Assembly: GCF_003073045.1 (NCBI RefSeq)
Contig: NC_037592.1
Span: 17,937,844 to 18,001,843 of the forward strand
Origin: Pomacea canaliculata
Taxonomy: Eukaryota > Mollusca > Gastropoda > Architaenioglossa > Ampullariidae
DNA: 64,000 nucleotides
Direction: 5' to 3'
Made by a program: the position numbers and the translations under genes. Shown in pieces: positions 12,950-25,335 of this stretch (positions are counted from its first letter, which is position 1; each line of letters starts with the position of its first letter). The notes beneath the pieces were generated by a model that was not told where the DNA came from, made no database searches, and saw only the letters and a list, made by a program, of their open reading frames with translations.

Positions 12950-13170
12950 GTGGAGCATGATCATCTCCTTCATCCATTCCACTTGGCTTATAGAAAAGGC
13001 CATAATACTGAATCTGCACTTCACGATATACTCCTTAGTGCTGACAATAGTTTTTGAATTCCAAGTTTGATTTAATGTTTGCTTTAACATTGTAAAGCAC
13101 CACGAACATGTTTAATGAAACAGAGCTTAATAAATATGCTGTATTATTCTTATCATCATAAAACTTAAAA
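12950..13170 (+). mobile_element. LINE fragment: short RT piece plus 3' tail
   Basis: Positions about 12951-13058 translate to a fragment with the reverse-transcriptase block HPFHLAYRKGHNTESAL, matching the usual 'HPFQSAYRKGHSTETAL' motif of CR1/L2-like LINEs. The next 100 bp hold the typical 3' tail (TGTAAAGCACC... AATAAATATGCTGTATTATT). The body between them is deleted. It lies downstream of RHNO1 in the gap between that gene and the Ig-like receptor. Confidence 0.7.
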
Positions 13171-13368
13171 TTACAGTATTACTACACCTAACTCATGTCA
13201 AGAAATATTTTACAGATGTTTTAAAAATGTTCCTGTTAATAACTCAAAATGAAAAATAAGTCTACCAAATCATTCATTCATGCAGCCATAAGTAACAAAG
13301 AAGAATAAAGCATTTACAAACTTCTTCTAAAAAGACCATCATTTATTGTGAGCGATGACTATTTATAA

Positions 13369-16300
13369 TTATACACGATAAAATAATTGTTTTTGACTTT
13401 TTTTCAGCTGTCTCTGTCTGTAAGATAAATGATATTCATGTTCAGGTGTATCCACAACAAGCAAGGAAGCATCCAACTGTACCTTGCAGCACTGTCCTTG
13501 ATCTGAAACAGCACCAGTGTTTACATTATGAGTCTTTTCTCTTGTGTTGGTGGATGCTCTTGGACAAAGCTGTTGTCTTGTATTAGGGAGTGCTACTGAA
13601 TTCATGTGTGCTTGTCGAATGTCAGTGCCAGCAAACTGCAAAGATCTCTCAGATTTTTGATTGGAGAATTTCTCTGGGATGCTGCAGCTGGAATGATGAC
13701 CAAGCGGATGCAGTAGCTTGGAGTTGTCTGGCAAATCTGTCTGACAGCCTTGGATATCTCTTTCCAAATGTTTCAGAAAAACTAATGAACGATATTTATG
13801 ATGCAAGTTTGTCCTTGGGTTACAATCCTGGTTATTTTCTTTGTCTGACATTGAAGACTTTTTTACTTTATCATGATGTTTGTGTTTCCGCTTTCCATTA
13901 TAGGTCTGTGGATATGGAAATTGTGGTGAAACCTGCACACAATACAAGACATCTAAACATTTCATCAGAGCACAGGAGTCATAAAACAAAATATCAGAAA
14001 CGTTAAAAGTTATTTCGGTTACAATCCATTAAGAAAACATTTATTGAAAATATAAATATACACAAAGAGAGAACAAGAAGTAGGCGTTTGACTTAAAGAT
14101 TCTAACATGTAGTCAAGTAAGTGAATCTGGTCCTTAATCAGTCATATTGAAAGGATTTATGTCATTCTGATCAAAGAAGACTTAAAATTTAGTTTGAAAG
14201 CTGGGAAATTAGTCTATGGTGGTGTTAAAAGACATTTACAATAGTAGAAGAATACTATTAAAATTATGCCTCAATTTTGCAAATAGAATTTGAAAACTTA
14301 TTCTATTATTAAGCAAACAGCCACCAACATCCATTAATAAGGTGTAAAACCCAAGCTCTGATTCACATCAAAACTGGTGTAAAACAGCATGGCTACAATA
14401 AGACAAAGACAGTAAAATGACAAAAAAATCTCAGGAAGTTATTGCACCTAGAAGGAGCACTTAAAATCTAATATTTGATATAAAACAGATATATTAGTTC
14501 TACTGTATGTAGCTTGTGTGTGTGTGTGTGAACACAGGCGTGTGTGAGCGTGTGTGAACACAAGAATGTGTGTGTAGTAGGTATTTCAAACTGATTTTTC
14601 CAATTAATAGCATATCTTAAAATCTTATTAACACTCTTAGCATTGCATAAAAGTATAAGTATTACAAAGAATGGCTAATAACTGAAGACTGTGAAGATGA
14701 CAGTGGATAACGTTTTTTTTTATTGCTGCTCTCAGGTAAACATTAGATCAAGGATGTGTATAGGTGGATTGCTGTCTGTCTGCCAAGACCAACGCTTAGC
14801 CTCTTGCGAAGTTCTCCTCTGTTAGTCTCGGCAAGCCGTAACAAAGAATGTGACTAAGCCGGAAGCTTTCTTGTCTTATGCCTTGTTTTAGCAGTTAGCT
14901 GGAAAAAATTGTCTGCCAGCAGTCCAGGGATATTAGTTCATGATTAGACCAAGAGACCTATCCATTTTTGGATATAAGAAAGATCTGCAATAAAAGCAAG
15001 GAAAATTGCCTTCCCTGTGCCTCCCTGGCCAAGCCACGATCTTGGTTCATCATGCTATAAGGGCTAACATTGACACTAAGTTCACCAAAATCATTCAAGC
15101 ATAAGAAAATTTTGATTTCTGAAGAATTTTAAAACATTTTTGTGTGCAGTATAAATAGCACAAAAACCTGTTTTGAATAAAGGATACTAGTACTTTCACA
15201 GATAATATTTTTCAATTAATGTGTTTATTATAGAACAGTTAGGCTGCAGAATTTTTTTTTACAGTAATATGAGCTATACTTGATTGCAGAACTTTGCTCC
15301 AAAGTTGGCAAAATCACCAAAAGAGCCAGACAGAAAAGAAGATTTGAAAAAAATTCAAGACTGTTCCACGGTAACATACACCCATGTTTTATTATATCAG
15401 AATAATGAGGATGAGATCCAAAATTAGTTCCAACTTGTTCCAAAATATTTTTTCTTTTTTGAGTGGGATACAGTATTAATCTTGAAAGCTGACCTCACCA
15501 ATTTTCCTGATTTATGTACATTCTGTCACAACAGCAATCTAATGAGGCAAAATGATTTTAACCTGCACCATATAACAAAAATTATGGGAATGAAAAATCC
15601 AACATGGCATTCTCGGGTAGAAAAAAATAATCCAACATGACGTTCTGAGCTGGAAAAAAATAATCTAACATAACTTTCCCACGTAAAGATAAAATATCTG
15701 TCATCCCCCTCCTCCACGATCAGCTTTAAAACAAAGAAAATGTAAATTTCAATGTATGGGTTGATTGGCTAAAAATCCAAAATATCTAGAAGATTTATTT
15801 AAAAAAAATTCTGTGGCAGCTTTAAAAAACAAATATCTTACCACTGTCTGTAGTGACACTTCAACATGGGGAGTGAACAGCATATTTTGATTGATAGTCA
15901 AGTGACCAAAGGAAACATTCATCCACTTATCTATAACAATGCCTTTTCTATAGTGCACTTATGTCAAGCTATATTTTGGGCCTTCTCACAGCAGATCTTA
16001 TGGGCTTTTACAGACAAAATTTTAAAAAAGACTATTTACTGTTAAGTTTTCTTTGGATTCCAATCATGAGGTATGCTATTGCACCTAATTACATATACAG
16101 GAAGAAGAATGAAGGTACACTAACCAAAATTGTATGTAAAATTAATCAGAAGATGTGACTTTCAAAACACAGCAATAAATGGCATATACAAACAGAATTA
16201 TGAATTATTTTGAAATGCTTCATGCATGACATCGTAATTAACTTGCTTGCATATTCCACTGGAAAGACTTCAAAACACATACTGTAAACTTCCCTCAAAT

Positions 16301-16747
16301 AATAATGCATTAGAAATAATAAAAACATTATATTCATGTATTGAAGACTGCAAAATCTTTTTGAATATATTTTCTGTCAGGTAAAAACTTAAGTCATCAA
16401 ACACCTGGTGTCAGTATTCCACATTTTTAAGTGAAATACTGTAACAGTATAATGAAAATTAGTCTGTACTTTTACCAGTTATAAAGCATTTTAAATTGTC
16501 TTCTAAATGCTTTCTAATAATTTCCTAAATATATAGACAAAGAGATAAGATCCCTAAATTATTACATTAATCACAGAAAACTATTTACCCAAGGCTTGTT
16601 ACTGTGGTCACTTATTGGCACAGAAGTTGCTGTAACAGGTCTGTCTGCACAAAGAACAGGTGTAACAGGTGTTTGCCTGCTTTCCACAGGACTTTCTGTG
16701 AATACCAGTGGTGTCTTCCTTGATCGTCTTGTTCTAGAAAGCGGCAT
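13369..16747 (-). CDS. RHNO1: RHNO1-like (RAD9-HUS1-RAD1 interacting nuclear orphan, RHINO)
   Basis: RHNO1 binds the 9-1-1 checkpoint clamp and TopBP1 and supports ATR signalling and polymerase-theta end joining. Two coding exons fit: 16747-16589 (53 codons, donor TGG|GTAAAT) and 13932-13369 (187 codons plus stop, acceptor TTGTGTGCAG), both phase 0, giving 240 residues against 238 in human. The junction creates NKPW|VSPQFPYP, which resembles the clamp-binding 'SWVSP' motif. The C terminus VVDTPEHEYHLSYRQRQL matches the human 'VKDTPEDKYG...RRRQ' block. The N terminus is basic (RTRRSRK) and the middle is low in similarity, as is usual for this family. TTAACACAG just before the ATG suggests a 5' UTR intron. 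An AATAAA (minus, 13347-13342) lies about 20 bp past the stop. The identification rests on two short motifs plus length. Confidence 0.72.
13933..16588 (-). other. RHNO1 intron 1, no other gene seen
   Basis: This 2.7-kb intron contains a (GT)n-rich tract at 14515-14575 and AT-rich sequence. Several open frames occur (for example 15228-15443 and 15749-15958, minus), but none has matching splice phases or recognisable domains. Skipping them yields a better conserved RHNO1 junction. Confidence 0.5.
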
Positions 16748-17779
16748 TTTTCCTGTGTTAAGACAATCATAATAAAAACATGCATGTGTGTGCATATTTA
16801 TATATAAATTCATTTTTCACAAGATTAAGTTTACTAATCTTTGAAACAGTTATCTCTAAGCTTCCCATATACCTTTCTTTCAGGAGAACACCACTGCAAT
16901 GTTTTTAAGCTTAGACACCATAAATCATGCTTTGATCTACCTAATTATGCAAATATTTCTGAAAGAAAATTACAATAGCTTTAGAAATAGCAAATTTGAT
17001 ATAGTATAATTGACACTGAGCTATTTTTTGTTGTTGGCATAAAGTGATACTGAATGGAAATTAAGCTTATATATATGTGTGTGAGAGAGAAGGAATGGTC
17101 TCTGTAAAAGGAGAAAATATGAGCAAGCGATTTTCCCAAATGCTGTGCATCTTGCATATACAAAACCCAGTAAATGTTGAAAATAAATAATAATCATTTA
17201 CATATAATGCTCATCTTACGTGAGACACATAGACCTTATTATAATAATATGGGTACCTTACATGTGAACTGCCACCCACACAGAACTGAAGAATGACCAC
17301 ATGGCTTGTATGAGGAATGTTTGGTCCGTAAGGTTTTTTAAAAAATGGTCACCTGTCTGTAATTACCTACTCAGATCTGACTGCCTTAGAAGACTGTCAC
17401 CATCAATGTTTAAAGGTGGGTTAAGTGTAAAATGTAGAGATTTCACGACTGAAGCAAAACTATTTTCAGATAGGTGGATGAAATAAAAGAAAATCGATAA
17501 CACTGATTTGTCAATGATAATTACATCACAAACTAATTTTTATAGAAATGGTTTAACAAGACCCCCTTTTTTTATAATCATTTTATATTACTAAGGCTGT
17601 ATACTCGCTGAACCAGCCAAGCAGTCAAGAACATAAAGGGACTAAAACACAATCAGTTGCTACTAGTCATCGATGATGTTATTTGACGTTTGTTTTGATA
17701 TAAATGGTAGTAAATTATTAGGGAATCAGCTCATGTCACTATCGTCAGTTTTTTTCACGGACGTAAGTTGGTATTTCTG

Positions 17780-18410
17780 AGAGTCCCGCGGTCAGTGAGC
17801 TGATAATTCTGACCAATTGCAAACGTTCCTGCGACCTCGACAGACATCGAACGATACCTTTGGTTCTATATGTCGTTCCCTGGTCCGGGCATTTTGAACA
17901 CTGTGAAGTCGTACATCTAACTCTAACCCTGGTAAGAAGAAATCTTCATACTATATGAGACGGAGATTTAATATTAATTACTAGTTTTGACCGTGGATTG
18001 TTTAAAGTAGTGTTGGACTTCACCAGGACAGGATGCCTTGCTTGGCTAACCTTAGGTGTCGGCGTGTGGCTATAAATAACATCACGCGGCACCGGCATCA
18101 TAATCAGTGCAATATATAGCCACTTAGTACCAAACCGAAACACCTCTGATGGGTAAACTTTTGAAGTGCACTAACAATGGAGTAATAAGCGTTAGTTACA
18201 TGCAATAATAATTAAAAAAATCCAAGCCACTACATCGAGCTTGGGTTTCCTAGTAACAGTATATAGCACCGGCGATGTTCTTATAAAGACGATGTTTAAA
18301 AAGGCAAGAATATTGTTTAGAGCAAGAAGGATGAAAAAATGAAAATCCTTATTGTGTTTAGTTTTAATTTTCTCCATGTTCTTGAAATAAAGATTTGACT
18401 TATTTAGCAG
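17780..18410 (+). promoter_or_regulatory. Probable FDPS 5' non-coding exon and intron; bidirectional intergenic region
   Basis: A strong donor CCCTG|GTAAGA ends a likely non-coding exon at 17931. The acceptor TTATTTAGCAG at 18410 lies 5 bp before the FDPS ATG. The exon would contain a 16-codon upstream ORF (ATG about 17869). RHNO1 begins on the other strand at 16747, so the two genes are arranged head to head, with about 1.0 kb between the RHNO1 ATG and this exon. Transcription start sites cannot be read from the sequence alone. Confidence 0.4.
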
Positions 18411-18415
18411 GGAAA

Positions 18416-21400
18416 ATGGGAGACGTATCAAGGCAATCAGACTCGGAGTCTGAACTTCAGCAGTTTGACAAGCTTTTTCCTGAGCTTGTGGAAGATGTTT
18501 TAAACAGCCGTGCTATTAAGGGGGCTGGTACAGAACAGGCTGTTGATTGGTTCCGAAAGGTGAGCAGTTTCTTTTTGTACAGTGATTTGACAGTAAGAAC
18601 TATGAGGCTTATTTAGTATCTAGCTCAGTAGTCATGTAATCTCTGATGTATATTATTGTAGAAAATTTCAGCTAAATAGCTTACTTTTGAATGTTAAGTC
18701 ATTGTATTATTATTGTATTGCCTTTTTTCCACTGTTTTGTTTACCTGTGACTTTCTCTTGCCATGATATAGCCTTAGTTGCTGCCAAAGCATAAAACACA
18801 AGCAAAGTCAGCTCTTCAAAGTAGCAGCTGCCTGCAGTTTGTTTTCCCTGTCTTTCAGTCTTTGCTACTTTGAACTAGGTTGCAGAGTACAATGTACCCT
18901 TTGGAAAGAAAAACAGAGGAATTTCAGTGGTCACTTCCTACAGAAAGCTGGTGAAAGACCCAGCTGCTGAGAACATCAAGAGAGCACAAGTGCTGGGCTG
19001 GTGTGTTGAATGGGTAAATTTCTACAATGACTATATAGTGAGAGTTAAATCATCAATGATGTTAAGTGCAAACCGTATGCTTTTGTGAAAATGTCTTGTA
19101 CTTAACACTGAGGTACAACTTTGGTTGTTAGGATATTGGAGAGTAACTAATGTTTTCAAGATGATGTTAGTTTCTTCCTCAAGTCCCAGTTTTAGCTTCA
19201 TGTGATACTACTTAAAAAAAAAAGCTGGAATGTGCAGTCAATGACCATTTTAAGAATAAAAATATTTGTTCCTAGTCAAGATAAGAAAGATGATTTTGGC
19301 TTTAGTAGTAGCAGTGGATTGTTGTTTTCAGCTGCAGGCCTTTTTCCTTGTGGCTGATGATATTATGGATCAGTCAGAGACAAGGAGAGGACAAGCTTGT
19401 TGGTATAAAAAGGTAAAGTGACAGCTACACAAAGAAAGATTTTAGTTTCTATCTCTATTTATTATTTTATAATATAACAATACAAAAATATGAGCAAATT
19501 TATAACTTTATGAACCTTTAATCAGTGATCACAATGACAGGCAATGTTTTAGAGAAGCAAAAGTTTGGAAGAGGAGAAGAATTTGAAATTTTGAAACTGG
19601 TACTTCAACATGTGAAACTGCTATGGCCTGTAAATTGTTTCAGTGTGCGGGGGGAGTGGGCTAGTTCATATGTGTGCTTGTAGGATAAAAAAGTAAAAAA
19701 AAAAAGATGTAAATGAATGAATGGTGTTATTTTTAGATGGAAAGTTATCAGCCCTATGTTAGATTATATTAGTGTTTTAGTACATGCATATGACATGTTG
19801 TGCATGTGAAACCTGTGCTTAATGAGTCTTGTATATTAATGAGTAATGTAATATACAGGATGACGTTGGGCTAGTTGCCATCAATGACAGTTTCTTCTTG
19901 GAGTCCGCTATATTTCAACTTTTGCGGAAGCATATTGGCGATCAGTCCTATTACGTTAATGTCTTGGAACTGTTCCATGAGGTATTCATTCATTTATCTT
20001 TCCTGTTTGTGTGAGACAGGTTTTATTAAACAAGTATCTTCCTTAGCTGGGAGTGGGTGGGAGTTATAGGTGAGAGGCTTGTTATAAAGTGAAAAAAAAA
20101 ATTTGAATAGCACACTTTAAAATAGTTTCAATATGCTTATAAAAATAAACAGAAATATATACAGATTCACATGAACAATGTATACATACAGAGACAAAAA
20201 CATAACAACAAATGTACAGACACAACAATACAACATCTGAGTAAAGGAGCAAACTCTCTTAGTCAAGATGAGGTAGAGAAAAGTTAGTTTGAAGACTTTC
20301 TTGGGGCACATGGTCATCAGTTCAGTAGAGAATACAGAAATAAGTAATATTCCTCTGACATTTGCTTGTTTTGACAGATCAACAGATTTAGATTGCAGCT
20401 GATAAATTGTTGGAACTTGATTTATGTTGATAATGGATTTCTTATGCAGACAATTATGCAGACAGTCGCAGGCCAGTGTTTGGACATGAGAACTGCACCA
20501 GTAGGGGGAAAGATAGACTTCACTCACTTCACTTTGGAAACTTACAGTGCCATTGTTAAGTGGAAAACTGCTTTTTACTCTTTCTACTTGCCTGTTGCAC
20601 TGGCTATGCATATGGTAATACAACTTATCTTGTTGGAATAGTGGTTCAGTAGCTTTACATTTACTTTCACTAACTGATAGCCTGTGTTGTAACTTAGTTG
20701 TCAGATGACAGATAATAGAAAAATTCTGTATGTTAATAGATGCTTTCTTTTTCTGCATTTGGGCCTATTTAGTATTTTTATCTATCAGAAAGCAAAACTA
20801 TGTGTATTAAACATATAGTAAAATATTAAAGCCTGTCATTTGAAATGAATCCTCCCTTAATACAGACCTCAATAAGAAGCATCAATAGTATTTGCTTAAT
20901 TGTAATTTCTGTTTTCAGAAGTATTTGTAATCTCCCTTTTTCTTACACATACTCTGTCTTGTACACACACAAACCTTCCTCTCTTCACCCTTGGACAAAC
21001 TTTGGAAGGCTCATAATCATATTAGTGCCATATATCTTTTGCTAAAGAACCTGTGTCTTCACTTACTTACTAGTCTGCAAACTAAGTGTTTAATTATCAA
21101 ATTTGATAAAACAATACATCTCCCATTAGTACAGACAGTTAACAAAACTTTTTGCACTAGATTTCTTAAAATGTAATCAATTTTTGTAGGCTGGAATCTC
21201 TGATGAAACATCACACAACAATGTGAAACCTATCCTGCTGAAAATGGGCCACTTCTTCCAAGTACAGGTAAAGCAGCTGCCTTGTATACATCTCCTTTAT
21301 CTTTATTTATTTGGCAGGTTTTTTTTACCTTTTTGTATCTACAATAAATGACTGAGATCAAATTACTGAAATCTGTTTTGTGGGAAAACTTCTTTTTAAG

Positions 21401-22738
21401 AAGAGTGTCTGGTACTCAAACTATAACAATGGCCAGGAAAAAGATGAAGTAATTGAAAAAGTAAATATTAAATTAAGTATGTAAATAATGTGATGATTGA
21501 GGATGTAATTTATTGAATCACGTGCAGTGAAAACCCACCTCTTCTGGAAACATTACTCCTAACAACCTTTCTCTATAATTCTAGTCTTTTTTCACACCCT
21601 TCCTTTTGCAATATAATGTTACTCTCAGGTCTTTTTCTTGTTATTTGGTTCCTCTTTGTGTTTTCTGTATTTGATTTTATTCTTCATTAGTACTGTTGTT
21701 TATTCTTTTATAGTTCATATGCTATTTGTTTGTTTTCCTGTCCCTCGCTTGCTGTCCATTTTCATTCTTGTTCTTAAGCGCTAAGAGCATACATTTTAGG
21801 AGTGGGAGTATGAGCTTTTACAAAATTTGCCTTATTATTATTATTAAAAGGCATACCTTAGTATGATATATTAATATATATAATATCCCATGCACATCTT
21901 AAAAATAATGCCTAAATGACAGCAAGTCAGTCACACAGCGTAGTCAAACAGACTTTGTTACTTGAATCACTCTCTTTTTTCAGAATTCACATGTGCACCA
22001 ATGCCCTCTTTCCAACTCATCAATGTGTGTTCAATGCTCATTAAAATTTATTAGTTGTCAGAAACCTTTTTTGGGGACTTAATGTGAGATGGAAGATTTT
22101 ATAGCTAGATCCTAAATTTAAAATTGCATGGACAATTGGCAGGATGACTACTTGGACTGCTTTGGTACACCAGAAGTGACTGGCAAAATAGGTACTGACA
22201 TTGAAGATAATAAGTGCTCCTGGCTTGTGGTGCAAGCCTTGCACCTAGCAACACCCGAACAACGCCAGGTGCTCGAGGTAGATAATAAGTGTGGTTGTGC
22301 ATAGAATGTGCATGTTTGTATTTGGTAATATCATGGGTATGGAGGTCTGAAGGTCTGAGTATTGATATGTGTTTGGATTTTTTGAATTTAAGGTGGTGGT
22401 GATGATAATGATGGTTACTAGGCAGACAGGGTAGTTACATTCATCTAGCTTTACTTAGAGGAAGTTGGATTGAGTTTATGATGTAAACAATGCAGTTAAG
22501 GGCATTATTAATTTATTGAATAAATTCTTCTTTACAGGAGAATTATGGACGCCACGATGCAGAAAATGTGTCCATTATCAAGTCACTATACCAAGAGCTC
22601 AAAATTCCAAAAGTGTATTCAGATTATGAGGAATCGAGTTACCAAGAACTGATGACTCTTATAGCAGAAACGCAATGTCCTGTGCCAGCTTCTGTCTTCA
22701 CTGACTTTGCACAGAAGATTTATAAGCGACAGAAATAA
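18416..22738 (+). CDS. FDPS: Farnesyl diphosphate synthase
   Basis: This enzyme condenses dimethylallyl or geranyl diphosphate with isopentenyl diphosphate to make farnesyl diphosphate for sterol, dolichol, ubiquinone and prenyl-protein synthesis. Eight phase-0 exons fit exactly: 18416-18559, 18879-19013, 19332-19412, 19859-19981, 20450-20614, 21190-21267, 22143-22277 and 22538-22738, giving 353 residues, the size of the cytosolic human form. The first Asp-rich motif is DDIMD (102-106), preceded by FF at 97-98, which sets C15 chain length. The second is DDYLD (243-247). Other conserved blocks are [24 protein letters not shown] and the C-terminal KIYKRQK. No mitochondrial presequence is seen in this model. 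All splice sites are GT-AG. Introns contain LINE tail sequence (21525-21855). Confidence 0.97.
21525..21855 (+). mobile_element. LINE 3' fragment in FDPS intron 6
   Basis: The piece opens with a frame reading [10 protein letters not shown], the usual last residues of CR1/L2-like LINE ORF2. It ends with the tail CTTAAGCGCTAAGAGCATAC ... TTTACAAAATTTGCCTTATT followed by a TTA/ATT microsatellite. Only the last roughly 330 bp of the element are present. Confidence 0.6.
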
Positions 22739-23084
22739 TCTGTTTTTAACTTTTCTGTAGTATGTAGAGTGATTTGTTTTTTGTTGAGGATGTGGACCAA
22801 AGATCTCCAGAAGTGCAGATTGACTGGATCTGTTTAATGATCAGGTGTATGTCATTTGCTTCAGTCAAATTTTTTTCGCATCTGAGGCCTTCAGTCGCAG
22901 TGAATTTGCTTTAGCAATGGTCACTTCATATTGTATAACATAAGATATCTCTTCACATCTCATAATTTGGTTTTCTGACAATTTCTTGAAAGATATCCTC
23001 GACCTTTGAACTGCAGTTATCACCCTTTGCTTAATACCATGCTGCTTTATCTTCATCATCATCTTTGCCTTGTTTTTCGTTTGT

Positions 23085-23185
23085 CATTGTCTACTGTAGT
23101 TACCGAAATTTGTTAAGCGAAATGAGCTTGACCACAGGGCTGGGATATGGCGCTGTATACGCGAATTTCATTATTATTAATATAG
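23085..23185 (+). mobile_element. LINE/SINE 3' tail remnant
   Basis: AAGCGAAATGAGCTTGACCA ... GGCGCTGTATACGCGAATTT followed by CATTATTATTAAT has the form of the 'AGCGCTTTGAGC...GCGCTATATAAAT(ATT)n' tail shared by several LINEs and the SINEs that borrow it. It lies about 350 bp downstream of the FDPS stop. Confidence 0.45.
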
Positions 23186-23764
23186 AATTAAAGGAAGGCT
23201 GATCTTCCCAGGCAGGACCAGCTGATGTCAGTTCACCTCTGCTGTACTCTGTCAGATTACTCCCCTAGGACTGGTGAATGGACGGAACGTCAGTTAGGGG
23301 AAACCAATCCCGATACCCGGGCCGTCCACTTATGTCAGCATCACAGATACCTGGCAGCATCATAAGACTGTTCTCTCTACTACCAGTTACGCGTTAAAAC
23401 GAGGCTGCGACGTGCAAATCTCGGACAAATCCCAGCGCTTCAGTTGGCTTTCCTCGTCCTATGCTTCGATTTTCGTTTCTAGTGACCTGCATAAATGGCC
23501 GCTCATCATAGAAACACAGTAATACCATCAACACGTGGATCAACTGGGTTTGGTCTCATTGGCTATGAGATATCAATAAAGATTGTCTGTCACATTTTGT
23601 AAGAAATCGTACAGGTCAAGTCCATATATATTATTGTCATCTTTCATCCTTTCTCATCGTGATATGTGCAAGTATGTGCTCACCCCGAATCACTCCAACA
23701 CCTTCATTGTCATAGGAAAAAACATGAGTCTTGTCTGTTATCTACGTGCAGCGAGTGTCAATAC

Positions 23765-23890
23765 AAAGCTGCGTGAGGTGCAGAGCTCTTTGTTCTGTAC
23801 AGGAGTTCATCCAGAGGATGTCAGGTCCCCTCCCGCTGCTCTCCCGGCTACGTGCGGCAGAGAAAAATAAAAACAGAAATGTAGAAGAAA
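23765..23890 (-). repeat. Dispersed repeat, copy 1 (left arm of an inverted pair)
   Basis: GCAGAGCTCTTTGTTCTGTA and the following CAGGAGTTCA, then GAAAAATAAAAACAGAAATG, are repeated in reverse orientation at 25205-25335. The two arms are about 1.3 kb apart. A third, more diverged member in the same orientation as copy 2 lies at 62225-62355. No coding potential is apparent. Confidence 0.65.
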
Positions 23891-25204
23891 GGATGATGTA
23901 CAAATTGAGTCAAATGATTTGAATGGGTTTTTTTTTTTACTCGCTTTATCCTGAGGCATGCCATAGCTGTTTGAATTCCGGAGCGTTTGTTTTTATGTAT
24001 TTCTATTTTACTGATTCATGCTCGTTACTTTACTTTCTATATCGAGCGGCAATAGGAATGCGTACAGAGTTTTGATACTTGTGAGAAAGTACCAGCATAA
24101 ATTACTGCAAATGGAGAAATAAAATTGGATTTACACATCTTATATTCTCTTATAGCGTGTGTTAATATTTTATGTAATGTTTTAATGTCACCATCGGGAA
24201 ACAACAATTTTCTAAAAAGGATTACTGAATATGTTTTGTATTTTGTATTTAATATTGTTATATCACGTTTGTTACATCATTTATAGGTATATTGTTTATG
24301 CCTCTAGCCAACAAGCTAACAGCTCATACATTTTTTTTTTAGTTGGAAGAGACAGTGGGATTACAGTTCGTACATTATCCATGGGTCGAGAGAGCAGAAT
24401 TACAAGGTTCCTATGGGTTGTTTGCTGCATTAGTACTCTAAATGATGTCTTTAAAACTGGGAAATGGAATAATATCTAGTGGGAAAGCCCAAATAACTCC
24501 TGCAGCTCTTCACAAAGAGCTAGAAAACTACTTCGCCTTAAGAGGGATTTATGTTAGCTTTTTGGTAATTATTCTGCTTATATATAGTAAGCAGTACGAG
24601 TCAATGTTTATATAGAATCTGCTTGTTCTAAAATGTTTACATTGATGAAATATTCCGCTCGTTAAAGCTTCTTCTGTCGTGTTAAATAAGAACACTTATA
24701 GTCTCAGTGTTCGAGAAGTGAAACAATCATTTCGGCAGATTCTTTGTTTTTTTCAACTTCCATAATGTAAGCTTGACATTCCTGGTTTACAGTGTTCCGA
24801 GCATGCATTTACTTCTTTTCGATATATTTTGCATTGAGCACGTGGTACTCATGTCCATTAAAGAGAAAACCAAAGATATTTTACAAGGAATATGTGGTAC
24901 TCCGGCCCATTAAGAAAATCATCATCATCAATCATAATCATCCAATAATCCATCAATCATCCATCAATCATCATCATCAATCATCATCCATCATCATCAT
25001 CATCACTTAAACTCTGTTTACTAGAAAGGGTTAATGTGGCGTAGCTCTAGGATGGAGAGAAGAGATAATGATAAAGAAAGATCTTCTATCACGCAGAGAA
25101 CCCAGGCGGGGCAAGGAAACTACATCAAAAGCGATGTCACGCCGCCATATAAATGTCATTTGATCAATGAAAACAAGATTAATTTGTTCCTTTCATTTCG
25201 CACA

Positions 25205-25335
25205 TTTGTTTGTTCTACATTTCTGTTTTTAGTTTTCTCTGACGCACGTGGCCGGGGGAACAGCGGGAGGCGACCTGAGATCACCCGGCTGAACTCCTGT
25301 ACAGAACAAAGAGCTCTGCACGTGTTTGTTGCTGC
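25205..25335 (+). repeat. Dispersed repeat, copy 2 (right arm of the inverted pair)
   Basis: This is the reverse complement of 23765-23890 over CATTTCTGTTTTTAGTTTTC and over TGAACTCCTGTACAGAACAA, which continues AGAGCTCTGC. Between these anchor blocks the arms differ by substitutions and small indels, so they are older than a recent duplication. Confidence 0.65.

Larger units (their letters stand above)
22739..25200. other. Gene-free region downstream of FDPS
   Basis: The FDPS 3' UTR presumably occupies the start. A consensus AATAAA lies at 23575-23580. No other coding exon is recognised. The region contains one arm of the inverted repeat described separately (23765-23890) and an ATC/ATCATC microsatellite at about 24918-25008. 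Confidence 0.45.

Noticed and set aside
13590-14006. Plus-strand 138-codon frame over RHNO1 exon 2
   Set aside because: It is an antisense shadow of the better supported minus-strand exon.
15228-15958. Extra exons within RHNO1 intron 1
   Set aside because: Candidate splice sites are weak, and inserting these peptides would destroy the W|VSP motif that matches RHNO1.
20117-20758. Long minus-strand open frame (213 codons) across FDPS exon 5
   Set aside because: It is the reverse of a confident FDPS exon and its flanking introns, with no recognisable domain.
25255-25300. Similarity of GCGACCTGAGATCACCCGGC to the 5' end of 28S rRNA
   Set aside because: The match is too short and breaks off at once, and the same block recurs in the dispersed repeat family.
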